This document shows positions 26,764 through 35,170 of a DNA stretch of 35,958 nt, one piece after another. Under the pieces are notes generated by a model that was given only the letters and a program-made list of their open reading frames with translations, did no database searches and was not told where the DNA came from. The first letter of the stretch is position 1. Each line of letters begins with the position of its first letter. Source of the DNA: Actinomycetota bacterium. Its GTDB lineage: Bacteria > Actinomycetota > CADDZG01 > WHSQ01. The stretch lies in assembly GCA_013694625.1 (NCBI GenBank), contig JACDCD010000037.1, forward strand, positions 1 through 35,958. Direction: 5' to 3'. Made by a program: the position numbers and the translations under genes.

Positions 26764-28281
26764 CTACGACACGGGAGCGAACTCACGCCCTAGGGCCGAC
26801 GGGCTCCGTTCGCGTGCCAGGCTGGTTTGTTCTTCGGGCGTGAGCGGCGGGTCTTCAAGACGCAGCGAGAGGGCCAGGAAGACGAGGCAGGGATAGCCGA
26901 AGACTTCGAAGGTGTATCCCGTGGCACTCCGGACCACCAGCACCGACAGGAGCACAATCGGTACCACGTCGCCGTGGGCCGCCACCTTGAGGGAACGCCA
27001 CAGCATGAGCAACAGGCCAAGCGCAAGCAAGCTCGTCCCGACCACACCGGTGCCGACAATCGCTTCGATCCACGTCCCATGAATCGTTGCAGTTGAGGTC
27101 CGGCCGATCTCGGCCAAGACCTCGTAGCGCGTTGCGGTCAACAATCCCTTGCCTATGATCGGAGACTCCTCCCAGACGGGAAGGGCCGCCGACCACCAAC
27201 CGGCGCGCCCGTTCAGGCCGGTGACGATTTCCTCGGTCTGCCCCCGTAGCACGAAGGCCTGCACCTTGCTCGAATCATTCATGGCAAGTGAAAACCCACC
27301 CAGCATGGCAAGCGCCACCAACACAGCCGCCCACCGTCTCCTGCCGAACCAAAGAACGGCCATCAGCCCCACGGCAAAGGCCGCATATCCTGTGCGGTAC
27401 TGCGCCATGATCAGGGTGGCGAACGAGAACGCCGTGATGAACTTCAAGGTGAGGGGCCTCGGTCCACCGCCGTCCCCGCGGGGGTACAGCAGATTGGCAA
27501 GCGACCAAACCGTTATCAGCGCGGCCAGTACTCCGAGGTAGTCCGAGGCGAGGGTGGGGAAGACTCCGTTCAATCGAATGGGAAGAGGCGTGTAGCCACC
27601 CAGGCGAGGCGCCACCCGTTCGAGCGCAGCGCTGGGCAAGACAGCCGCTCCTGCCCACGCCGTGGCCATCAGGGAAACGGCAAACCAGTAGAGCGTAGCG
27701 AGGATGCGGGGAACCGCCTGCCTTCCGGCAACCCGGCACGCCCCGGCCATCACGACCACTGCCGCCGTGAGATCGAAGACCCTGAATCCGGTGAGCAGGA
27801 AATTGCGGGAGTAGAACGCTCCGATCAGGACCACGAAGATGTATGCCATGTAGAGACGGAAGGGACGGGAGGTCAGAGGGGCCCGGGCCTCGACCCCCGG
27901 GCGCGTGGAAGCGAGCGAGGAGACAAGCCCAAGAAACAACGCAGCCCCGAGACAGATCAAACGAAAAGCGCCCGCAGAGTCGACGGGGTTGTCCACCAGC
28001 GCCTGGGCGTCGCGCACCCGGAAGACCAGCTTGCTGAGCAGCAAGAGGAGCATGGGTATCTCGACTGAGAGGTAGCCGTATCGGGGAAGCCGTCCGATCC
28101 AGTCCGTCGGGAGCAGCGCTGCTGCAATCACAGCGCCGACGACGGCTAGGGCGAGGGCCTGTCCAACCCCTCCCAGAGCGACTCCGACTCCGATGAGAAC
28201 CGCCAGCACAGGCGCGGCCGCGGCAACCCAGGCCGCTGCGGTCCCGCCGGTCGACCTATTCGGAAGAGTCTGAGTGCTCAC
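26764..28281 (-). CDS. O-antigen ligase/Wzy-like polymerase
   Basis: Polytopic membrane protein of 505 aa with about a dozen hydrophobic segments, from VAAAAPVLAVLIGVGVALGG near the N-terminus to VVPIVLLSVLVV near the C-terminus. A large loop with RTGYAAF and NGRAGWWSAALPVWEESPII followed by GKG fits the WaaL/Wzy family, which ligates or polymerises lipid-linked glycan on the outer face of the membrane. GTG 28281 is used because GGGAG precedes it by five bases; it overlaps the end of the Wzz-like gene by 26 bases. The frame is open to 28359. Chain-length regulator plus polymerase in one operon is the classic pairing. Confidence 0.87.
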   Translation of the reverse strand: MSTQTLPNRSTGGTAAAWVAAAAPVLAVLIGVGVALGGVGQALALAVVGAVIAAALLPTDWIGRLPRYGYLSVEIPMLLLLLSKLVFRVRDAQALVDNPVDSAGAFRLICLGAALFLGLVSSLASTRPGVEARAPLTSRPFRLYMAYIFVVLIGAFYSRNFLLTGFRVFDLTAAVVVMAGACRVAGRQAVPRILATLYWFAVSLMATAWAGAAVLPSAALERVAPRLGGYTPLPIRLNGVFPTLASDYLGVLAALITVWSLANLLYPRGDGGGPRPLTLKFITAFSFATLIMAQYRTGYAAFAVGLMAVLWFGRRRWAAVLVALAMLGGFSLAMNDSSKVQAFVLRGQTEEIVTGLNGRAGWWSAALPVWEESPIIGKGLLTATRYEVLAEIGRTSTATIHGTWIEAIVGTGVVGTSLLALGLLLMLWRSLKVAAHGDVVPIVLLSVLVVRSATGYTFEVFGYPCLVFLALSLRLEDPPLTPEEQTSLARERSPSALGREFAPVS

Positions 28282-29923
28282 GCGTTCTCCCGCGAGAGTT
28301 CCCGGCGGAGATCCTCTGCGGTGCTGGACGGTGCCGCGATGCATAGTCGCCGTCACCACCTGCCGGGTGACTGCGCGCCTCGTGCAGATCGGAGCGGTTC
28401 AAGACTGCACCCAGGATGCGGGCGTCGACCTGGTCGAGTTGCTCTCTCGTCCGCTGGATGGCGCTGCGGGATGTCCGGGTGGAGTCCGCAACCACAAGCA
28501 CGGCGTCGGTGACCGGCGCCAACGTCATGGCATCCGCCGAGGGAAGGGTCGGCGCCACGTCGACTATGACGAAGTCGGCCGCCTCCCGGAGCTCGGCCAG
28601 CAATTTTGCCATTGCGTCGGAACCGAGGAGCTCGGTGGGGTTGTCGGGAGTCGGTCCGCTCGGCAGCACCCGGAGGTTGGCAATCCCGGGCTGGACAAGG
28701 GCAGTCGCAAGCTCGATCTGCCCCGAGAGCACGCTCGTGAGCCCTGTGTGGTTATCGATCCCGAAATATTCCATGAGGCGGGGCCTTCTCAGGTCGGCCG
28801 AGACCAGGATGACCCTCTTGCCCGCCTGTGCGAGCGCCACCCCCAGATTGGCCGTGGTACCCGATCGGCTCTCCTGAAGGTTGGGGCTGGTCACGAGCAG
28901 AACCTTCAGGTGGCGTTGAGACGCTGCGAAGAGCACGGCGGCTCGAAGCGTCCGGTATGCCTCCGCCGCCGGAGAATGGGGCTTCTCGGCGGTAACCAGG
29001 GAAACGCGGTTCTTTTCCCGGCGGGAGCCCACGAGAGGGACGACCGCAAGCGTTTTCATTCCGGCGTGATACTCGAGCTCGTCACGGTCCCGAAGGCGGT
29101 CGTCCAAACGATCCCTAAGAAGCGCCACCCCGGCGCCGAGGGCAAGTCCGAGGAGCAATCCGACAAGGAGGTTGCGCACCGGCTGAGGACTCGAGGGCGA
29201 CGTCGGCGTGGGCGCCTGCTGAACGATCTCGCCAACCGTGCTGGTCGTGAGCGGCTCCGACGAGGCGAACGGCCCGAGCTGCCCCCGTAGGAACAGGATC
29301 GTGCCGCTGATCGTGGTTCTCTGTGCGTCGAGTTGGGCTATCTCCGAGGCATCGCTGGCCCTTGCCAACTGATCAGCTAGCTTCCCCAGCTGCCTCTGAC
29401 TGCTCTCGAGCTGATCCTGCAGAGGCGCCACCGAGTCGGTGATTTGCTGCAGCCGGTATTGGAGGTAACCATCGGCAAACGCCTGGGCCAGCGTGGCTGC
29501 TTCGGCCGGCTCGGTCGAGGAATAACCCACGTCGAGGACCGAGGTGGTTCCCTGTGAGGTGACGTCGAGGCCATCCAGAAGGTCTTCGGGGTTGCCCGAG
29601 AAGCTGACCGCCTTGTTCGCCGCGACCAGGTTGGCCACCTCGGGGGAGGTGGCGAGGATGGACTCGGTCTCCATGTTGACGGCTTCCGCCGGCGAGGTCG
29701 CCGCTATGGGATCGGGACGCACGAGGATCAGGGCGTGGGACTCGTAGGTGCGTGGTTGTCTCAGGGTCAGCAGAAGAGCAGCCGCGACGGCGAGGATGGT
29801 GACCCCGATGATCGACCATTTACGGTCCCACAAGAATTTGAACTGCCTCTGGAGGTGGAAGGTGCCATTGCTACCTCCCATGGCCTCGCCTGTCGCCACT
29901 ATCGTCACTCCCTTGGTTTCCAT
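28256..29923 (-). CDS. Wzz/BY-kinase-like chain-length protein with degenerate P-loop
   Basis: A 555-aa polysaccharide co-polymerase. Membrane helix 1 is at about 38-54, a periplasmic-type Wzz domain with a coiled-coil region follows, and helix 2 is at about 249-269. The cytoplasmic CpsD/CapB-like domain comes next. That domain keeps EAYRTLRAAVLFA and a Walker B-like strand (FVIVDVAPTLPSADAMTL, Asp455). The Walker A loop, normally GEGKS/T-T, reads NLQESRSGTTANL (348-360) with no Lys, and the Walker A' DADLRRP reads SADLRRP. The tail has a single Tyr rather than a Tyr cluster. It is therefore likely a pseudokinase retained for structure. Starts are uncertain: ATG 29923, or GTG 29899 with GGGAG eight bases upstream. 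The 233 bases upstream hold no other gene. Confidence 0.88.
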   Translation of the reverse strand: METKGVTIVATGEAMGGSNGTFHLQRQFKFLWDRKWSIIGVTILAVAAALLLTLRQPRTYESHALILVRPDPIAATSPAEAVNMETESILATSPEVANLVAANKAVSFSGNPEDLLDGLDVTSQGTTSVLDVGYSSTEPAEAATLAQAFADGYLQYRLQQITDSVAPLQDQLESSQRQLGKLADQLARASDASEIAQLDAQRTTISGTILFLRGQLGPFASSEPLTTSTVGEIVQQAPTPTSPSSPQPVRNLLVGLLLGLALGAGVALLRDRLDDRLRDRDELEYHAGMKTLAVVPLVGSRREKNRVSLVTAEKPHSPAAEAYRTLRAAVLFAASQRHLKVLLVTSPNLQESRSGTTANLGVALAQAGKRVILVSADLRRPRLMEYFGIDNHTGLTSVLSGQIELATALVQPGIANLRVLPSGPTPDNPTELLGSDAMAKLLAELREAADFVIVDVAPTLPSADAMTLAPVTDAVLVVADSTRTSRSAIQRTREQLDQVDARILGAVLNRSDLHEARSHPAGGDGDYASRHRPAPQRISAGNSRGRTREHSDSSE

Positions 29924-30156
29924 CGTTGCTCGGACCGGCCTCCGCACCTACAGCTGAGATAAACGCCGCAGATGGGAGAAAGTTGCCGACTGGGCGCGCC
30001 CCCACCCGGATGAGGCGGGATGCACGCTTGGCCAACCTTACACCGGGCCCGCTCTTACTGGAAATAAAAGGGTATCGCCCATTGGGATTCCGGGATGCAG
30101 AGCTCGCCTGGCCCCGACGATCGGTGCCGAAATCCGGCCTGTGGCACAGTGATCCT

Positions 30157-30978
30157 GTGACGATCCTGTGCTACCACACCGTTGAACGCGACTGGCGGTC
30201 GACCCTGGCGGTGACACCCGAGGCCTTCTCCGAGCACTGCGCATGGCTGGCGCGCCGGCGCGTCGTGCCTCTCGAGGAGGCCATCGAGCGGATCGACCGG
30301 CTGGGCCGCTTGCCGCGCGGTGTGACCGCGCTGACCTTCGACGACGGTTTCGCAGGCCTCTATGAGCACGCCTGGCCCGTGCTCTCCCATTTCGGCCTTC
30401 CGGCCACGGTTTTCCTGGTTGCCCAAACCCTGAGCCCGGAAGGCCGCGCCGTGGATTGGGCGCCGACCTCGCCCCCCGGCGCAGGGACTCTGCATCTCGA
30501 CCAGGTGCTCGAGATGCAGGCCGCAGGCATCGCGTTCGGATCCCACAGCTACGCCCATCTCGATCTCATCAACTTGGACGCCGACGAGTGCGAACGAGAC
30601 CTCCGGGAGAGTCGCAGGCTTCTCGAGGACCTCCTGAAAAGAAGCGTGCCCTATCTCGCCTATCCCCGCGGCCTCCACAACGAAACCGTCCATCATGCGG
30701 CGGAGGCGGCCGGATTCTCCCATGCATTCAGCCTGCCCGAGGGTCCGGAGGAAGTAACCAGCTACGCGATACCCCGTGCCGTCATCATTCCGGGGAACGG
30801 CGTCACCACCTTGCGTTTCAAGACCTCACGGCTGTATCTACCCTTCCGCCGCACCCCACTGTGGCCGGCGTTGCGAGCTGTGGCCCGCAAGGTCGGGCTG
30901 GGCCTCCACCTTGACCAGAGCCACACGGGACGGACGCTTCCCCGCACCAGTAGACCTCGCAACCGAATGCGTCGGTGA
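30157..30978 (+). CDS. polysaccharide deacetylase (NodB/CE4)
   Basis: Metal-dependent deacetylase acting on N-acetylated glycans; 273 aa from GTG 30157. Motif 1 TFDDGF has Asp62 and Asp63, motif 2 GSHSYAH has metal ligands His130 and His134, and motif 3 appears as YLAYPRG near 167-172. The N-terminus ILCYHTVERDW is typical of the small CE4 enzymes that begin just before the first strand. The frame is open to 29926, and GTG 30124 is an alternative start; no clear ribosome site is seen for either. No signal peptide in the short form, so it may act on intracellular lipid-linked sugars or be secreted otherwise. Divergent from the Wzz-like gene and convergent with the GT4 gene. Confidence 0.88.
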   Translation: MTILCYHTVERDWRSTLAVTPEAFSEHCAWLARRRVVPLEEAIERIDRLGRLPRGVTALTFDDGFAGLYEHAWPVLSHFGLPATVFLVAQTLSPEGRAVDWAPTSPPGAGTLHLDQVLEMQAAGIAFGSHSYAHLDLINLDADECERDLRESRRLLEDLLKRSVPYLAYPRGLHNETVHHAAEAAGFSHAFSLPEGPEEVTSYAIPRAVIIPGNGVTTLRFKTSRLYLPFRRTPLWPALRAVARKVGLGLHLDQSHTGRTLPRTSRPRNRMRR

Positions 30979-30998
30979 TTGTGCAGCGGCGCACGAGG

Positions 30999-32141
30999 TC
31001 ATGACATAACCCGCTTGTATGCCGCCTCCAGGAGCGTTAGTGACGATTCCGGGCTGTTGCGTTTCAACCAGAGTTTGTAACCTCCGTCGCCGAGCCGGAT
31101 GCACTCCTCGTCGTTCCCCAGGCGCCCTATCGAGTCCGCCCAGTCGGCGGTGTCGGCCGGGTTCGCCAGGAGCCCCGTGACCCCGGCCTCCACGGCTTCG
31201 GTAAGGGCGCCTATCCGGCTGGCGATCACCGGCACCCCCGCCCCGTAAGCCTCGGCGATGGTCCTCGGTGCGCCCTCGTAGCAGACCGACGGCACCAGGA
31301 CGGCTCGGGCGCCGCTCAGCAGGGTCGTCGCCCGTTCGGGCGGGACCGCGCCGAGGAACTCGACCCCCGGCCCCGCTTTCGCTTTGAGAAGGCTCATCTC
31401 TGGACCGTCTCCGGCGATCACGAGCCGCCCGAGATCCGGGCGCCAGGTGTCGACGACCACCTCCGCGCCCTTTTCAGACGACAACCGACCGAGGAACAGG
31501 AAATATTCGCCGGGTCCCTCGCGCCTGGGCGACGGCCAGGTGAAATTGGGCTTGACCTCCAGACGCTCCCGGGGCCAGCCCGCCTCGACGTGCTTGTCCG
31601 ACACGAAGCGGCTGACGCACAAGAACAACGCCACGAGCCCGAAACTTTTCAACCCCCTATGGAGCGAAAGGGAGACCGCGTAGGCTCCACTTCCCGGCAA
31701 CGAGTCGCGAAAACAACGGTGGACGATCCCACGCCACGGGAGGTGTCCGAGACAGTCCTCGCATACCTTTCCGTCTCTCAGGAAGGTGGCCGGCAGACAG
31801 AGAAGGCGGTAGTTGTGGAGCGTCATCACCGTGGGCACCCCGGCGGACGACGTGGCGCGCAGGACGGCGGGCGACAATGCAGGAAACAGGTTGTGGAAGT
31901 GAACAACGTCGGGTTTGTGCTCACGCATGGCGCGCCGAAGCTGTGCGACGCTCTCGGTCGCCCACACCGCTTGCTGAGCCGTCCTTGCCAGTCCAAAGCT
32001 CGAGGAAGTCGCCGCTTCAGGATCCCAGAGCAGGACGTCGTGGCCCCCGCTCCTCAACAGCTCGACCTCGTCGTCGACGACCCGGTTCTCACCGGAGACA
32101 GGACCGGACTGATAGCGAGAGTGGCCGACCAGAACACGCAT
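30999..32141 (-). CDS. glycosyltransferase family 4 (GT-B)
   Basis: A 380-aa retaining glycosyltransferase for glycan assembly on the cytoplasmic face. The N-domain has MRVLVGHSRYQSGPVSGENR and PDVVHFHNLFP. A Cys-containing segment (VCEDCLGHLPWRGIVHRC) is typical of one GT4 subgroup. The C-domain has YFLFLGRLSSEKG, RLVIAGDGPE and the E-x7-E motif in CYEGAPRTIAEAYGAGVPVI. ATG 32141 shares its A with the stop of the upstream sulfotransferase gene (TAATG), so translation is probably coupled. No ribosome site is seen. The frame is open upstream to 32222 but inside the sulfotransferase gene. Sugar donor and acceptor unknown. Confidence 0.93.
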   Translation of the reverse strand: MRVLVGHSRYQSGPVSGENRVVDDEVELLRSGGHDVLLWDPEAATSSSFGLARTAQQAVWATESVAQLRRAMREHKPDVVHFHNLFPALSPAVLRATSSAGVPTVMTLHNYRLLCLPATFLRDGKVCEDCLGHLPWRGIVHRCFRDSLPGSGAYAVSLSLHRGLKSFGLVALFLCVSRFVSDKHVEAGWPRERLEVKPNFTWPSPRREGPGEYFLFLGRLSSEKGAEVVVDTWRPDLGRLVIAGDGPEMSLLKAKAGPGVEFLGAVPPERATTLLSGARAVLVPSVCYEGAPRTIAEAYGAGVPVIASRIGALTEAVEAGVTGLLANPADTADWADSIGRLGNDEECIRLGDGGYKLWLKRNSPESSLTLLEAAYKRVMS

Positions 32142-32986
32142 TAGTAACCGAGGAGGTCGAGTGATGTTCGGGTACGCTCCAGGAGGAGAGCAGCCTGCGC
32201 AGGGCTGATTTGATCCTGCCATCCCTGTGTAGCTCCTTCGTTCACAAACCTGATGTCACGAGAGCGCGCCCTCGTAAACGTGTCCTTGGGGGCAACGTCC
32301 TCTTTTGCCCGCATCCTTTCGACGGCGTTGTTGCGCACGACAGCTTCGATCGTCGACGCGTCTAGAGAAACGCCAAGGAAGTTCGTCACCTGGGCGAGAG
32401 TTTCCTCCGGCTTACTGCGGAGCTCTTCGAATTTGACGAGATGCAAATGGCCGCGACGTGCGGGCACACTCGTCATCCAGTACCGAACGTGGTCCGCCCA
32501 TGACCCGAATGGATTGGTGTTGCCTTCGAGAAAGGCAAAGAAGAACTCATCAAAGCTTTGATCGCTCCCTTGCCGTTTTGCGAGCTTGTACTCGGAAATG
32601 ACAACACTGCGCGGATCGCGGGCCAAATAGACGACCTTCCGGTCGCCACGGGAGTAAGGATCGTGTGTACCTACAACGCGTCCGCCGCCGGGAAGAACGC
32701 GACGAGCATTGCGCCCCGTGTAGGTGTTGACGACATCGAAGTCTGCGCTTTGTCCCGATAGGCTCTCGTATAACAAAAAGCGCATCCACGTCGAGCCGGA
32801 TCTCGGATAGGTCGCGAGCAATGCGTCGTACGGGGTCAGGTAGCGCGCTCTCACACGCAGAACGGGACGTTGGTGACCGGCCCACTGCAGCAGGCGTCGA
32901 ATTCTTGGGTTTGTCATGTAGGCGTCACGGACGGCTTGCATGTATCCTGCAGCTCCCTCGTTCGATTGCGGCACTCGTCCTGTCAT
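32141..32986 (-). CDS. PAPS-dependent sulfotransferase (second)
   Basis: A 281-aa sulfotransferase distinct from the one at 25865. The 5'-phosphosulfate loop is YPRSGSTWM (60-68), the 3'-phosphate site is RDPRSVVIS (123-131), and the C-terminus has FVNEGATQGWQDQIS in place of RKGxxGDWK. It has no signal peptide. ATG 32986 is used without a clear ribosome site; ATG 32941 with AGGA upstream is an alternative. It is followed by the GT4 gene with a one-base stop/start overlap, which suggests that the same glycan is built and sulfated by this pair. It shares a 64-base divergent promoter region with the ATP-grasp gene. Confidence 0.92.
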   Translation of the reverse strand: MTGRVPQSNEGAAGYMQAVRDAYMTNPRIRRLLQWAGHQRPVLRVRARYLTPYDALLATYPRSGSTWMRFLLYESLSGQSADFDVVNTYTGRNARRVLPGGGRVVGTHDPYSRGDRKVVYLARDPRSVVISEYKLAKRQGSDQSFDEFFFAFLEGNTNPFGSWADHVRYWMTSVPARRGHLHLVKFEELRSKPEETLAQVTNFLGVSLDASTIEAVVRNNAVERMRAKEDVAPKDTFTRARSRDIRFVNEGATQGWQDQISPAQAALLLERTRTSLDLLGY

Positions 32987-33018
32987 AGGCAGGAGTGACC
33001 GCTCGACCCAAGATGTTA

Positions 33019-33039
33019 GCGGTGGTCACCGCCTATAGT
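33019..33039 (+). promoter_or_regulatory. divergent intergenic palindrome and -10 box
   Basis: In the 64 bases between the divergent sulfotransferase and ATP-grasp genes there is an inverted repeat GCGGTG-GT-CACCGC (33019-33032) immediately followed by TATAGT (33034-33039), eleven bases before the ATP-grasp ATG. TATAGT has one mismatch to the -10 consensus. No good -35 box is seen. A repressor bound to the palindrome would cover the spacer of this promoter. Confidence 0.4.
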
Positions 33040-33050
33040 TTGACCTCGGG

Positions 33051-34286
33051 ATGAATGGTTCGGACCGCGATGTACTCCCCAACAAGGAAAATGGTGTGCC
33101 CCCAAACCAACCTCTAGCGTGCGTCATCGGTGACATGGATCTTCTGCGCCCCCTGGGGCTCGCCAATATACCGTGCGCAGCCGTCGCACCGCCCGGCGCG
33201 CCGCCTCGATATTCTCGCTTCACCCAGGCGGTCGTGGAATGGGCGGATCCGTCTGATGACGCCGGCGCCCTGGCGGACAGGCTGGTCGATTTTGCCCAGG
33301 GGCAGAGACAGAAACCTGTGCTGTTCTACGAGGGAGACTGGGACCTCCTGCTGATATCCCGGAACCGCGACCGTCTGTCGGGCTTCTTTGACTTCGTCAT
33401 CCCCGATGGCTCACTGGTCGAGGATCTGGTCGACAAGGCCCGCTTCCGGACGCTTGCGCACACCCTCGGGCTCCCCGTCCCGTCGAGCGTGCAGGTCGAC
33501 ACCGCCACCGCCCTTCCGGAGGATGTCGATCTTGACTATCCACTCATCCTCAAACCCTTGACGCGCCGCACCGCCACATGGATGCCCATATTCACAGAGC
33601 TGAACCAGAGTGAGGCCAAGGCGATCGAGGTTCGGTCCCGGCGGGAGATGGCCGCGCTGTGGCCCCGCCTGGCGTCGTCGGGCGCCGAGGTGCTGGCCCA
33701 GGAACTCATCGAAGGTCCCGAGACGAGCATCGAGAGCTACCACGTGTACGTAGATCGGGGGGGATCCACCGTCGCCTCGTTCACGGGAAAGAAGATCCGC
33801 ACCTATCCCAAGGGCTACGGCCACAGCACCGCGCTCGAGATCACCGCCAGCGCCGAGGTGGCCTCTCTGGGCGCCGAGCTCATTCAGAAACTCGACCTCC
33901 GGGGTGTGGCCAAGCTCGACTTCAAGCGTTCCCCCGGCGGCGCCCTCTATCTCCTCGAAGTCAATCCCCGCTTCTCGCTGTGGCACCACCCGGGGGCCAG
34001 GGCCGGAGTCAATCTTCCGGCGCTCGTCTACGACGACATGGTGGCAGGGGCCCGGCGGAGCACAGGGCCGGCGCAGCCCGGCGTGAAATGGTGCCGCTTG
34101 CTCAACGACATCAAAGCCGCAAGGAGCGAGGGCATCTCTTTTTTGCGGTGGCTGCCCTGGGCCATGACCTGTGATGCGCGAGCGACGTTGGCATGGGACG
34201 ACCCGTTGCCCTTCCTCAGAGGGGTCTTGTGGCCTCATGCAGCCGCCGGTCTGCGGGCACTTCGGCGGCGCACAGCCCGGATCTGA
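33051..34286 (+). CDS. ATP-grasp carboxylate-amine ligase
   Basis: A 411-aa ATP-grasp enzyme that activates a carboxylate as acyl phosphate and joins it to an amine or similar group. The N-terminal pre-ATP-grasp fold (PLACVIGDMDLLRPLGLANI) is followed by DLVDKARFRTLAHTLGLPVP. The nucleotide-binding strand is YPLILKP (163-169). QELIEGPETSIESYHVYVD (217-235) and the Mg-binding LLEVNPRFSLWHH (301-313) follow. It resembles the carbamoyl-phosphate-synthase-like ATP-grasp proteins often found in surface polysaccharide loci, where they may attach amino acids or similar groups to sugars; that role is inferred. ATG 33051 starts with a short leader from TATAGT. Followed by a phosphoesterase eight bases later. 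Confidence 0.88.
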   Translation: MNGSDRDVLPNKENGVPPNQPLACVIGDMDLLRPLGLANIPCAAVAPPGAPPRYSRFTQAVVEWADPSDDAGALADRLVDFAQGQRQKPVLFYEGDWDLLLISRNRDRLSGFFDFVIPDGSLVEDLVDKARFRTLAHTLGLPVPSSVQVDTATALPEDVDLDYPLILKPLTRRTATWMPIFTELNQSEAKAIEVRSRREMAALWPRLASSGAEVLAQELIEGPETSIESYHVYVDRGGSTVASFTGKKIRTYPKGYGHSTALEITASAEVASLGAELIQKLDLRGVAKLDFKRSPGGALYLLEVNPRFSLWHHPGARAGVNLPALVYDDMVAGARRSTGPAQPGVKWCRLLNDIKAARSEGISFLRWLPWAMTCDARATLAWDDPLPFLRGVLWPHAAAGLRALRRRTARI

Positions 34287-34293
34287 GGTTCCC

Positions 34294-35091
34294 TTGCGCT
34301 ATGGCATCATCTCAGACATCCACGGAAACCTGCCGGCGCTCCGGGTGGCGCTTGCCGAGCTGCGCCACCAGGGTATTGATGAGCTTCTGTGCACCGGAGA
34401 CCTGATCGGCTACGGCCCCTGGCCAAACGAATGCGTGGCCGAGATCGCCGAGGCGGGCGCTGTCTGTGTGGCGGGCAATCATGACCTGATCGTTGTCGAC
34501 AGACTGCCGAATGCGAGATTATCGAACCACGCGAGGTTCATATTGGAGTGGACGCGCACCGTTCTGGACCCCGGCGCAGCGGCCTATCTCGGGACGCTCC
34601 CCTTGCAGGCGAACGTCGAACCGGAGCTCAGGCTTGCGCACGGCTCCCTCGAAGACCCCGAGCGCTACATCTTTCGGGACGAAGATGCGGCGCAGCAGCT
34701 GGCGCTCCTCGGAGAGTTGGTTCCGGCGGCGCAGACCCTGCTCCTGGGACATACGCACAAGGCCATGGCCTACGGGATGCGAACGCGGGAGCTGAGGATC
34801 ATTCCCCGAGCGCCCATGTCTCTTGCAGGAGATAGGCACTTGTTGAACCCGGGAAGCGTCGGACAGTCGCGCGAGCGCAGACCCTGGGCCCGCATGGCTC
34901 TGCTTGATCTCGAGGATCGGCAGATGACCTTCTTTGCGCTCGACTACGATTTGGATCTGTGCCGTAAGGAGCTCATCCGCCATGGACTTCCACCGGGAGC
35001 CTGTCATGCGCCCCCGTCGCCGGTATCGATGGGGCGACGCCTCATAAGCCGCCTGGGACGGCGAGCCTTGCGCTCGGTCCGCGGGTCGTAG
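34294..35091 (+). CDS. metallophosphoesterase, YfcE/MJ0936-like
   Basis: A 265-aa calcineurin-like phosphoesterase with every metal motif intact: D8-x-H10 in ISDIHGN, GD (35-36) in CTGDLIGYGPWP, GNHD (61-64) and GHTH in LLLGHTHKAM. A C-terminal extension of about 50 residues (DYDLDLCRKELIRHGLPPG and onward) ends in a basic tail. The TTG at 34294 is the likely start: GAGG lies five bases upstream, and it begins exactly at the family N-terminus. The frame is open to 34171 inside the ATP-grasp gene. The close spacing implies one transcript with the ligase. Substrate unknown. Confidence 0.9.
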   Translation: MRYGIISDIHGNLPALRVALAELRHQGIDELLCTGDLIGYGPWPNECVAEIAEAGAVCVAGNHDLIVVDRLPNARLSNHARFILEWTRTVLDPGAAAYLGTLPLQANVEPELRLAHGSLEDPERYIFRDEDAAQQLALLGELVPAAQTLLLGHTHKAMAYGMRTRELRIIPRAPMSLAGDRHLLNPGSVGQSRERRPWARMALLDLEDRQMTFFALDYDLDLCRKELIRHGLPPGACHAPPSPVSMGRRLISRLGRRALRSVRGS

Positions 35092-35170
35092 GTCGACTAG
35101 CCGGACCGCGAGGTCTGCCTCGGATGCTCGCGCATGGATACCCTGCTCGTCCGGGCTGGAGGGCCGGCGG

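Noticed and set aside
28274-29290. 338-codon plus-strand open frame
   Set aside because: Antisense to the Wzz-like gene; the composition is typical of a shadow frame.
29926-30156. N-terminal extension of the deacetylase, or a separate small gene
   Set aside because: No hydrophobic signal or family similarity, and it occupies the divergent promoter space; kept only as a start-site uncertainty.
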